Below are positions 30,827-39,149 of a stretch of 64,000 nt of DNA, in pieces (position 1 is the stretch's first letter; each line of letters begins with the position of its first letter). A program made the translations under genes and the position numbers. Below the pieces are notes generated by a model, which ran no database searches, was not told the DNA's origin, and worked only from the letters and a program-made list of their open reading frames with translations. The stretch is from NCBI GenBank assembly GCA_040905185.1, contig JBBDRZ010000003.1, forward strand, positions 1-64,000, written 5' to 3'. Source of the DNA: DASTEQ01 sp040905185. GTDB taxonomy: Bacteria > Chloroflexota > Limnocylindria > QHBO01.

Positions 30827-31769
30827 CCCGTCCGACCTGCTACCGGGTTGCCCTTCGTGCCTCACGCGGTCCAGTTCAACAAGTCCGCCTCCTGGTTCAC
30901 GGAGCTGGCGCTGGGCTGTTGTACGCCATCCCTGGGTGATCGGAGCGCTCGGCGCCAGGGAGCGCGCTGGGCCGCGCGAGCGAGATCTGTGTCCTACTCC
31001 CACCTCGGGTGGTTAACACCGGTGCTCGGTCGTCGCGTTCCAGACCTATGCGGTAGCAATTCAGCCATCATCGGGTAGTTCGCGTTCGCCTAGCCCACCC
31101 GCATGTCCGTTGAGCTACTCGGGCACGCCCGCCCGGCGTAGCGCGTCGCCCAGCTCAGCGTTCTTGTCCGGGTTTACGTAGCGCGCCGTGGCACTCGAGC
31201 AGCGCTACGCTGAGCCACTCTCGAAACCGTCTTGGCCGTGGGAGCGAGATCTCGGTGGCGGCGTCGCCTCGCGAACGCAGTAAGTGGCCGGCTCCGGCCC
31301 GCCGGAGCCACCTACCTGGGGTAGATCGTCTTCCAGAGGGATCTTGAGCACGAATCGGGGCGCAGTTGCCCCCGATGCGTCGCGCTCTTTGCAGGTTCGA
31401 ACCGGTGTACGGCGGCTTGGCGTGCTCTATCGTCCCGGCGTGAACTACTGAAGTTACGCGATCTGCAACTTCCGACCCGCGCTCGTTGCCCAACCCGGCG
31501 GTGACCCTGTCCGCGGAGTCGGGAGCCAGTGACCGGCCGACCATTTCGGCCACCAGCCCCGGCGCTGGACATCGCTCGAGCGTGGCGTTGAGGGGCGTCT
31601 TCAGGCGATTGCTGTGGCGACGCCTCGCATCGCCGGCACGGTAACGGTCTCAATCGCGCGGAACCATGATGGCAGCGCCCGGATGAAGACGGTGGTGGCG
31701 ATGGATGACGCACAGCTTGCCGCCATCGACCATCCGACGCCCCTCAGCCGTGGCTCGACGATGGGGCGG
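30827..31769. other. Gene-poor stretch with an element-end palindrome
   Basis: No convincing gene. At 31287-31309 stands GGCTCCGGCCCGCCGGAGCC followed by ACCTACCTGGGGTAG, the same palindrome-plus-TACCT..GGTAG arrangement as at 27732-27770 and 32575-32610. On the minus strand, 31100-31160 reads as the tail of a protein (YVNPDKNAELGDALRRAGVP, stop), too short to name. Confidence 0.45.
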
Positions 31770-32459
31770 CTATCGCCGAGGAGGTGACGCGATTCCTGAC
31801 GCGGCACGACTGGAGAGAACGCGTGCGCGCCAGAGGAAGGCTGGCAGGAGGAGCCGATAGAGCCAGCGGAAGAGCCTCTGGGCCCCGACGCCACTCCGCT
31901 CCTCGAGGTCCACGCGTCCGCGCGGATGGCCGAGGAGCCGCCCGGCACTGGGTCGGAGCGGCGACACCGTCACCTCGATCCGGTAGACGTGCTTGACGCT
32001 CTTGTAGCCGTAGAGCTGTGGGAGCACCAACCGAAGCGGCGCGCCGTGCTCGCCGAGGGGTTGGCCGTGGAGGCGATCGGCCAGGAAGGACTCGGCGCGC
32101 AGTGCCTCCTCGAGCGGGATCGTCGCGGCATAGCCGTCGAGTCCCCGGACGCGCAGGTACGCCACGTCCGCGCACGGCCGGCAGCGCGGGACGATCACGT
32201 CCTCCCATAGGGAGCGAAAGGGCCTCCCCGACCAGCGCAGTCCCACGCCGCTCCAGGTGGTGACGCAGTGCAGATCGGACACGGCTTCGGTGCGAACGGC
32301 GAATATCTCGGGGGGCGACAGCTCGAGCGGCTGCTCCATGTCGCCAGTGACGCGAAGCTTGAAGTCGGGCGGCGTCACCGCCCGACGCCGCATATACGCA
32401 TCGAGCCCGAAGCGGGGCATCGGGCCGACATGGACGCGCTGGCCGGGTGGTAACGCCAT
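31770..32459 (-). CDS. Sulfite-oxidase/YedY-like molybdopterin oxidoreductase
   Basis: A 229-residue protein of the oxidoreductase molybdopterin-binding family. LHCVTTWSGVGLRWSG contains the cysteine that ligates molybdenum, YLRVRGLDGYAATIPLEEA and GAPLRLVLPQLYGYKSVKHV belong to the cofactor pocket. There is no signal peptide, no haem domain and no dimerisation domain, so it is a minimal cytoplasmic form. The C-terminal 35 residues are basic and unrelated. Substrate unknown. It shares a unit with a MOSC protein. Confidence 0.88.
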   Translation of the reverse strand: MALPPGQRVHVGPMPRFGLDAYMRRRAVTPPDFKLRVTGDMEQPLELSPPEIFAVRTEAVSDLHCVTTWSGVGLRWSGRPFRSLWEDVIVPRCRPCADVAYLRVRGLDGYAATIPLEEALRAESFLADRLHGQPLGEHGAPLRLVLPQLYGYKSVKHVYRIEVTVSPLRPSAGRLLGHPRGRVDLEERSGVGAQRLFRWLYRLLLPAFLWRARVLSSRAASGIASPPRR

Positions 32460-32571
32460 GTGCCGAGCAGTATCGGGGGTCCGCGGACGGCTCGGGGAAG
32501 GGTTGCCACTGCCTCCGCCGTCGCATTCGCCGCTGGGGTTGACAGCGGAACGCTGCGTCCTGCGTTTTCAG

Positions 32572-32691
32572 TGCAGGCCCCGCCGGAGCCGGCTACCTCT
32601 AGGTAGCATGTTTTTTGGCGCCGATTCCACCCAGGGCTCCACCGGCAACCGCCGGAGGTTGAGCGATGTATGTGCGAGTCTCGAACTACGG
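32572..32691. repeat. Unit-end sequence (type A) abutting helicase copy 3
   Basis: In order: CCGCCGGAGCC, the palindrome CTACCTCTAGGTAG, GGGCTCCACCGGCAACCGCC, then TGTATGTGCGAGTCTCGAAC and TACGG at the junction with CTGATC (32692). The last 60 bases match 24260-24352 closely. Type A lacks the tRNA-Val fragment seen in type B ends. Confidence 0.7.
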
Positions 32692-33456
32692 CTGATCGTC
32701 ATCACCAACCACAAAGAGGTTGTCCTCGGGCGCCGCCAGGAGGTGGACCAGCCGCAGCTGCGCCGCGTCGACGTCCTGGAACTCGTCGACGCACAGGTGG
32801 CTGAAGCGCGCCTGCCACCGGCGGCGAAGCTGCGGATCGGCCTCGAGCGCGGCCACCGCACCCACCACCAGGTCGTCGAAGTCGATGAGCCCACGAGCCT
32901 GCATGAGCGCCTGAAACGTCTGCACCGCGCTATTCGCCTCGGGCGGCGGCCCGCGGCCTTCGACCTTCCAGGCCGAGACGATAGTGTCGAGCGCCGCTGG
33001 ATCGGGGGGTTCGGGTGGCGGAGCCTCGCCGTCAGCGGCGACGGGAAGCTCGGCCAGCGCCCGCCGGCGCGCGGCGCGCAGCAGGGAGAGACGGTCGCCT
33101 GCCAACCGGACCGGGCGCCCGGCATCGAGCAGCACCTGCCGCGCCATGGCGTGCAGGGTCCGGACCTCGATCGCCTCGGCGCCGGGCACGTCTGGCGCGA
33201 GCCGGTTCGCAATGCGAGCGGCCAGCTCGGCGGCGGCGTCGCGGTTGAAGGTGACGACCCCGATCTGATCGGCGGGCACCCCGCGGCGGAGGAGGACGCC
33301 GAGGCGGGCGATGAGCGTCGTCGTCTTGCCGCTGCCGGCCGGGGCGATGACCTGGGCCGGACCATCCGGCAGCATGGCGGCCGCCCGCTGCTCGGGATCG
33401 AGCGACGCGAGCAGGCGCTCAGCCGCCGAAGCGGCGGCCGATGGCGCGATCGTCAT
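32692..33456 (-). pseudogene. Helicase 5' fragment, copy 3 (open frame)
   Basis: First 255 residues of the UvrD-like helicase with Walker A and Walker B intact, ending VVGDDDQ-Pro-stop at the same base as the other copies (the TAG is at 32686-32688). ATG start at 33456. It is clearly more diverged from the intact gene than copy 2, including SEA-type substitutions in the second hundred residues, but the frame is still open. The leader to its right keeps the GCGGCG ... CGATCGTTGATCG pattern of copies 4 and 5. Confidence 0.85.
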
Positions 33457-33684
33457 TGGTCCCAGGATGGCGAGCGCCGCTTAATGGGCGATCAACGATC
33501 GCTTACCGCATGGACCGAGCAAGAGTCAAGCTCGCGAGAGCCAAGCATAGGGAACGACGCCGGCGCCGAGCATCTCCGGGAGCAACGCGTCACCATGCTT
33601 TGGCGAGCCCACTCGTCACCTACGAAACGCCGCTTGAGACCGCATCCCGGAGCCTGGCGTGCCGAGCATCCTCATAGGCCCGCG

Positions 33685-34824
33685 TCACGGCCGCCAGTCG
33701 GGATAGAGGATCGCTTGCTTGGTGGAGCTGGCGATGACCGACTCCGAGCCGGTGGCGGCACTGTGCACGACCAGCTCGAAGAGCCGGTTTCGGCTGTTCG
33801 CGGCGGACATCCGACCGAAGAGCAGGCGATCGCCGTTGGGGCTCCACGCCGGATGCATCTCGCTCGTGCTCGCTGGTCCCGATAGGGCGGTGATAGAGGT
33901 GGGCATCGGACGTCCGAATGCGTCGGGCGCGAGATTCACCAGCCACAGGTCGCCACTGTAGAAGTCATCGTCGGCGAGCCCGCCGACGATCGCGATCTGC
34001 GTCCCGCTGCCGTTCCACGCGGGCGCCGCGAGCTGCTCGCCGGAGCCTGATGGCAGCTGGCCAGGCACGAACGAGGTGAGCGCGTAGGCGTCGGACGCAT
34101 CTGGCGACACCACCCACAGCTGCTGCTGGCCGACGGGATGGGCCATGCCCTCGCACGCCGCACATTGCGAGACGGCCGTGCGGACGAAGACGATGCGGTT
34201 CGCGCCCGGCGACCAATGGGGGTCGAAGTCGTCGAAGTCGCCGTCGCCATCGGTGAGGGGCCGGATCGTCCTGATTCCGTCCAGGCGCACGGCGAAGATG
34301 CGCTGCCGGTAGCGATCGTCGAGGTCCCCGGCCGTCGGTCCCTCGTGGCGCACCACGCCCGCGAAGACGAGCTCGGTCCCGTCCGGGCTGTACGTCGCGG
34401 CGCCAAACGGCAGGCCGAACCCCGTGGCCGCGGCCGACTTCAGCCCGCGGCCCACGTTGTAGGCGTCGAACTCGGCCGCCGTCAGGACCACCTGCTCGCC
34501 TGTGCCGTCGGCCGTGATGCTCATCAGCGCGCGATCCCACTGCCCGTCGCCGCCGTGCGCCTTGTGGTAGCCGCTGATGCGCGCCCCATCCGGCGACCAG
34601 CGGGCACGTCCGCCGCGCAGCAGGTCGTTCGCGATCAGGCTCTGGCTGCCGCCGGTCTCGCTCACGGTGCGGATCTCCGGCGGCAGCCATACGTCGCGGC
34701 GCCACTCGACCAGGATCGGGCCCGCGGTTCCAGGCTTCGGCCGGGGCGCCGCAAGCGTGGGGTCCGGTAACCCGATCAGGACCAGGACGCAGGCGAGGAT
34801 CCAGAGTCGATGACGGCCGCGCAT
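33685..34824 (-). CDS. Secreted TolB-like beta-propeller protein
   Basis: A 379-residue protein. The N-terminal signal peptide (LWILACVLVLIGLPDPTLAA) suggests export. The body carries PD40/WD40-like TolB repeats, seen as RWSPDGARIS, TYSPDGTELVF, HWSPGANRIVFV, AWNGSGTQIAI and AWSPNGDRLLFG, giving a beta-propeller. Two cysteines (CAAC) lie in one loop. Such proteins bind partners or glycans; no enzymatic residues are evident. It diverges from the sigma factor at 34959 and resembles the propeller proteins at 35540 and 46050, so the three may act together. Confidence 0.85.
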   Translation of the reverse strand: MRGRHRLWILACVLVLIGLPDPTLAAPRPKPGTAGPILVEWRRDVWLPPEIRTVSETGGSQSLIANDLLRGGRARWSPDGARISGYHKAHGGDGQWDRALMSITADGTGEQVVLTAAEFDAYNVGRGLKSAAATGFGLPFGAATYSPDGTELVFAGVVRHEGPTAGDLDDRYRQRIFAVRLDGIRTIRPLTDGDGDFDDFDPHWSPGANRIVFVRTAVSQCAACEGMAHPVGQQQLWVVSPDASDAYALTSFVPGQLPSGSGEQLAAPAWNGSGTQIAIVGGLADDDFYSGDLWLVNLAPDAFGRPMPTSITALSGPASTSEMHPAWSPNGDRLLFGRMSAANSRNRLFELVVHSAATGSESVIASSTKQAILYPDWRP

Positions 34825-34876
34825 GGATCGGACTCCCTATCGGCGCTTGCGCAGGTATATCCATGAGCTGGCCATT

Positions 34877-34900
34877 GGTTCACGACCGTATGGGTGAACC
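34877..34900. promoter_or_regulatory. Inverted repeat in the divergent promoter region
   Basis: GGTTCAC and GTGAACC face each other across ten bases, between the divergent TolB-like gene and the sigma-factor gene. The size and symmetry suit an operator, and the site would serve both genes. A protein that binds it is not identified. Confidence 0.4.
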
Positions 34901-34958
34901 GATTGCCCTTATGTGGATATGCGGAGATAGTGGAGCCGCTGCACCGAGACGGAGGAGC

Positions 34959-35543
34959 GTGAACGAGCCCGAGCTCGTCAACGCAGCGCGACAGGGCGAC
35001 CGGGCCGCGATGGCCTCGCTCGTTTCTACTCACGCGCCTGCGGCGCAGCGCCTTGCCCTTCACCTCGCCCGCAACCGCGCCGATGCCGAGGACGCCGTCC
35101 AGGCCGCGTTCGTGAAGGCGTTCACGCATCTCCGCCAGTTCGACCCGAGCCGGCCATTCGAGCCGTGGCTGCTGCGGATCGTGGGCAACGAGGTGCGCAG
35201 GACGCGGCGCGACGAAGCATCTCGCTGGCGCTTCTGGCAGGCACGACAGGTCCCCGAGGGCAGCACTGAAACGCCCGAAGCGACCGTCATGGTGCGGCTC
35301 GAGCACGCGGCGCTGTACGCGGCCCTGGGGAAGCTGCGCCACGACGACCGGCTGCTGATCACCCTCGCGTACTTCCTCGGCCAGTCGGAGGCCCAACTGG
35401 CAACGACCCTGGGCGTGCCACGTGGCACCGTCAAGTCCCGGAAGCACCACGCGCTCAAACGCCTGCGCGAGGCCCTGGGGGGCGAGTGGTCGAGGGTCGG
35501 CTCGATCGCCGACGAGCCCGAGCCGGAGGTACAGGTCCGATGA
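34959..35543 (+). CDS. ECF sigma factor of the propeller module
   Basis: A 194-residue group IV sigma factor. Region 2: NRADAEDAVQAAFVKAFTHL and the PFEPWLLRIVGNEVRRTRRD segment. Region 4: LAYFLGQSEAQLATTLGVPRGTVKSRKHHA. The frame is open from 34863, but the GTG at 34959 behind GGAGGAG places the conserved region at the normal distance. It overlaps the next gene (membrane beta-propeller) as ATGA, so that protein is its likely partner or anti-sigma factor. Confidence 0.92.
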   Translation: MNEPELVNAARQGDRAAMASLVSTHAPAAQRLALHLARNRADAEDAVQAAFVKAFTHLRQFDPSRPFEPWLLRIVGNEVRRTRRDEASRWRFWQARQVPEGSTETPEATVMVRLEHAALYAALGKLRHDDRLLITLAYFLGQSEAQLATTLGVPRGTVKSRKHHALKRLREALGGEWSRVGSIADEPEPEVQVR

Positions 35544-38269
35544 GTGCCGAGCGATCGGTCCTGCGTCTCGAGGCGGCCCTGTACGAGGTCGGCCGCACGG
35601 TGACGTACCCGGCCATGCCGGATCCCACGGCAGCGATCCTGGCGGCGGTCGCCGAGCGCAAGGCGCGGCTGGCGTGGCCGGCAGTTCGCGTCGGCCGGCC
35701 CCTCCTGGTGGCCATCCTGATCGTGCTCGTGCTGGCCGGCGTGGCGGTCGCCTACATCGCCATCCAGGGCTGGCTCAGCACCGGCCCGCGGGGCATCCAG
35801 TTCAGCGACGAGTTCGCCTTCGCCGAGGTCTACCGCGACGGCGGCCTGCCCGTCGAGCCTGGGCCGCTGCCGCCGTCCGTCTACTACGCCGACTTCGCGA
35901 TCAGCCACGACGGCTCGGCGATCTACGCGGTCCGGATGCCGACCCACCCGGAACGGGCGGCCACCCTCGTGCGGCTGACCGGGCTCGACGAGCCGACCCT
36001 CCAGCGCGAGGAGGTCCTCGACTACGCCGCACTCACCGATCCGGCCCTCTGGGATCCAGGCTTCGACGCGTCGGCGGTCGACATCGGCATCTTGCTCTTC
36101 AACTCGGACGACGACACCTTCGCGGTCGCGCCCGACGGTCAACTCTTCCTCGCCGCCGGCGCCTACGGCCGCGACCGCATCCGGCTGCCATACGCTGAGG
36201 AGCGGGAAGCCGAGCTGCGCGCCAACTGGCCCGACATCACCGATGCCGAGATCGACCAGGTGACAACCCGGCAGCCGATCGTCAGTGCCGCACTCATCGT
36301 GCTGCGCGCGGACGGCTCACGGCAGAAGGTGCTGACGATCGCGGAGCTGGTCGCGGCCGGCCTGTTCACGACGGACGGAGCCGAGGCGTCGATCGCCGTG
36401 GCCGCCTCAGCTGCCGATCGGCTGTGGGTCAAGAGCCACCCCTTTGGCGACGCGAGCGCACCGCCCAGTCTCTTCCAGGTCATCGACCCCGATCGCGACG
36501 GCGACTGGTCGAACCGGGTCGTCCTGCCGCTCGCCCTGCCCGACTCGATCCCGCCGCCGGCGGCCATCCCCCGGCCGGGGGATGAGCCCCGCGAGAGCTG
36601 GCACTACCGACAGCCCACCGCAGAGATCTCCACCAGCCATGTCGATCGTTCCCGCTCGGTCCTGCTGCCGATGCTGAGCTCGACCGGCGAGTACCGGATC
36701 TATCGGGTGAGTGATACGAACGCCGATGGCGACGCCCGCGACGGCGGTGAGAGCCAGCTCGTCCTCAGCGGGCAACCGGGCTTCGGCGATTCGAAATGGC
36801 CGACCGTCACCTCACGAGTTGTCATCGACGGCGGCAACGAAGTCCTTCGGGAGCTGCTCGTCAGCTCGCTCACCAGGTCCACCCGGCTCTCGCGGGTGCT
36901 CGAGGACGGGAGCGTGCGGGACATTGCGCGTGCCATTGACTTCGGACCCGAGGACGTCGTGGCGGAGCCCGATGGGGACATCGACATCGTCGTCCAAGGG
37001 TCGAGAGGTGAGGGGACCGGACCGGTCTTCACCATCTACCGCCTCACCCCGGTGCCGATCGGGGAGGCGGGCGCGAGCGCCTCCCCCGGCGAGGCGTCAC
37101 CCTCACCTTCATCGAGTGCGGGCGGGCTCGAGACGCTCACGGCGGGCGAACCTCGGATCGTCTACACGCTGGAGTCGTTCAGCGAAGAGGAGACCGCCCA
37201 GATCATGGTCGTCGGCGCCGACGGCAGCGGTCCCACGGTGCTCATCCCAGGCGAGCACAATTCCTACTTCTGCCAGTCGGCCGATGGAAGCCTCATCGGC
37301 TTCTGGTCGGACGAAGAGGTCCCGCACGAGTCGTTCGTCTACGTTGCGAACGCTGACGGGACGGGCCGCCGGAAGATCTCCGAGGATGTCGGCGTCTTCT
37401 GGTGCGGCTTCTCTGGCGACGCGATCCTCATCAAGGGTCGCGCCGAGAGCGCACCGATCCTCCGTCATGACCTGGCCACGGGCGAGGAGACCGAGCTGCT
37501 CAGGGGCGCCGATCAGCTCCAGGCCTCGCCTGACGGCCGGCGCTACCTGGCCGCGATCGGGGGCGCAGACGGCTCAACGCTCGAGGCCCTCGACGCGGCG
37601 AGGGGGGATCGGCGCGTGCTCGACGGGCCGCTGCCCGAGAACCGGACATTCACCTCGTTCGCCTGGGCGCCCGACGGCGCGCTGGTCGCCTATGCCATCG
37701 GTCCGGCGCCGACGGCCCAGGGCCCACAGACGGGCGGACCGCACGAGATCTACGTCGTCGATCCGGCTGGGGGGCAGCCCCGGCTGGTGTACTCACTGGA
37801 TGCCTACGAGCCGCGCCTCGCCTTCTCGGCGGACGCCCGGCATCTGCTGGTTCGGGCGCCATCGCCGGAGACCGGCCAGGGCCCGCTGGTGCTCGTCGAG
37901 GTGAAGACAGGTGAGGCGCGGACGCTCGCCGACGAGGCCGTCTTCGGCGGCTGGCATCCCTCGAAGCCGGCGACCTTCGCCTATGCGACGCCCGAGGCGC
38001 TCTACGTCGCCACGACCGGTAGGGACGCACGTCAGGTCATCCAGGTTCCACCCGCGGGCATCTGCCCCGACTGCGAGACGGGCGGGGCGCCCCCAGGCGA
38101 GTGGGGCTGGGGCGACTGGATGGGCTGGTCGCCGGATGGTCGGTACATCGGCTTGCCCGACTTCGCGCCGGTGCTCGCCGTCATCGAGGTCGAGACCGGG
38201 GACCTGCGGATCCTGACTGGCGACGTCGCGGATGAGGCCTTCATTTTCGGAGCGCGTTGGTTGCGTTGA
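35540..38269 (+). CDS. Membrane-anchored beta-propeller protein, putative anti-sigma partner
   Basis: A 909-residue protein. About 50 cytoplasmic residues are followed by one transmembrane helix (about 55-77, PLLVAILIVLVLAGVAVAYI) and a large external region. Repeats of the TolB/PD40 type appear in both halves (for example FAWAPDGALVAYA and WMGWSPDGRYIGLPD), separated by a Ser/Pro/Ala-rich linker at about 510-550. There is no HxxxCxxC motif, but the translational overlap with the sigma gene and the single-pass topology suit an anti-sigma sensor. It ends 211 bases before the next junction. Confidence 0.75.
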   Translation: MSAERSVLRLEAALYEVGRTVTYPAMPDPTAAILAAVAERKARLAWPAVRVGRPLLVAILIVLVLAGVAVAYIAIQGWLSTGPRGIQFSDEFAFAEVYRDGGLPVEPGPLPPSVYYADFAISHDGSAIYAVRMPTHPERAATLVRLTGLDEPTLQREEVLDYAALTDPALWDPGFDASAVDIGILLFNSDDDTFAVAPDGQLFLAAGAYGRDRIRLPYAEEREAELRANWPDITDAEIDQVTTRQPIVSAALIVLRADGSRQKVLTIAELVAAGLFTTDGAEASIAVAASAADRLWVKSHPFGDASAPPSLFQVIDPDRDGDWSNRVVLPLALPDSIPPPAAIPRPGDEPRESWHYRQPTAEISTSHVDRSRSVLLPMLSSTGEYRIYRVSDTNADGDARDGGESQLVLSGQPGFGDSKWPTVTSRVVIDGGNEVLRELLVSSLTRSTRLSRVLEDGSVRDIARAIDFGPEDVVAEPDGDIDIVVQGSRGEGTGPVFTIYRLTPVPIGEAGASASPGEASPSPSSSAGGLETLTAGEPRIVYTLESFSEEETAQIMVVGADGSGPTVLIPGEHNSYFCQSADGSLIGFWSDEEVPHESFVYVANADGTGRRKISEDVGVFWCGFSGDAILIKGRAESAPILRHDLATGEETELLRGADQLQASPDGRRYLAAIGGADGSTLEALDAARGDRRVLDGPLPENRTFTSFAWAPDGALVAYAIGPAPTAQGPQTGGPHEIYVVDPAGGQPRLVYSLDAYEPRLAFSADARHLLVRAPSPETGQGPLVLVEVKTGEARTLADEAVFGGWHPSKPATFAYATPEALYVATTGRDARQVIQVPPAGICPDCETGGAPPGEWGWGDWMGWSPDGRYIGLPDFAPVLAVIEVETGDLRILTGDVADEAFIFGARWLR

Positions 38270-38349
38270 CCGTCGCATCGTTCGCGACCTTATTCCTGAC
38301 ACGTTTCCGCTCGGCTCTTCATGCTCAGAGCGCAGCGCTCAGCGGAAAA

Positions 38350-38395
38350 TGCTTGACATACAGAGGTCAGTCGTTCGATCTCTGGACACCCACCA
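38350..38395 (+). pseudogene. tRNA-Val(GAC) 3' fragment, degraded
   Basis: TGCTTGACATACAGAGGTCA then TTCGATC and CACCCACCA: the anticodon loop (TTGACAT, anticodon GAC), variable loop and T-arm of a tRNA-Val with several mutations. The 5' half is missing and is replaced by a GAGCGCAGCGCTC hairpin. The CCA end is 85 bases before the helicase junction at 38481. Compare 47668-47715, which has the same layout with fewer mutations. Confidence 0.6.
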
Positions 38396-38413
38396 ACCAC
38401 CCCCTTATTCATG

Positions 38414-38480
38414 CTCAATCTGACGGGCGAGCCCGCGTTCGGTGGGACCACCACCCCTATGTGCGAGTTCTGAACTACGG
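38414..38480. repeat. Unit-end sequence (type B) abutting helicase copy 4
   Basis: CTCAATCTGACGGGCGAGCC, then GGTGGGACCACCAC, then TATGTGCGAGTTCTGAACTA and CGG at the junction. The same succession occurs at 43538-43605 and 47723-47796. It lies between the tRNA-Val fragment and the helicase fragment. Confidence 0.7.
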
Positions 38481-39031
38481 CTGATCATCATCACCAACCA
38501 CGAAGAGGTTGTCCTCGGGCGCCGCGAGGAGCCGGACGAGCCGCAATTGGGCCGAGTCGACGTCCTGGAACTCGTCGACGCACAGGTGGCTGAAGCGCGT
38601 CTGCCAGCGGCGGCGAAGCTGCGGATCGGCTTCGAGCGCCGCCACCGCTCCCACAACCAGGTCGTCGAAGTCGATGAGCCCCCGAGCGTCCATGAGGGCG
38701 GTGAAGGCTCGGACCGCGCTCGCCGCAGCGGGAGGCGGCGGGCTACCCTCGACCTTCCAGGCCGAGACGATGGTGTCGAGCGCCGCGGGGTCAGGCGGCT
38801 CGGGTGGGGGATCGTCGTCGTCAGCCACGACAGGAAGCTCGGCCAGCGCCCGGCGGCGGGCGGCGCGCAGCAGGGGCAGCCGGTCGGGCGCCAACCTGAC
38901 CGGCCGTCCCGCATCGATGAGGACCTGGCGCGCCATGGCGTGCAGCGTCCGGACCTCGATCGCCTCGGCGCCCGGGCGACGCGAGCAGGCCGCTAGTGGC
39001 GGATGAAACAGCCGATGGCGCGGTCGTCGGT
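38481..39031 (-). pseudogene. Helicase 5' fragment, copy 4 (internal deletion)
   Basis: The part from LHAMARQVLIDAG to VVGDDDQ-Pro-stop is readable, with Walker B (VDEFQDVDSAQ). The stretch with Walker A is missing: at about 38975 the sequence jumps from IEVRTLHAM-equivalent bases to bases near the start codon, a deletion of about 220 bases, and the start codon position is mutated. Non-functional. The conserved leader (GCCGCTTACCAGTCGATC) is still present to its right. Confidence 0.8.
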
Positions 39032-39149
39032 CGATGATGGCGAACGCCGCTTACCAGTCGATCAACGATCGCTTATTCGATCGCCTTCGGTGACAATCCC
39101 TGACGTGACCCACCCTCAAAGCCGGCCACAGCATCTCGCGTAGGCCACG

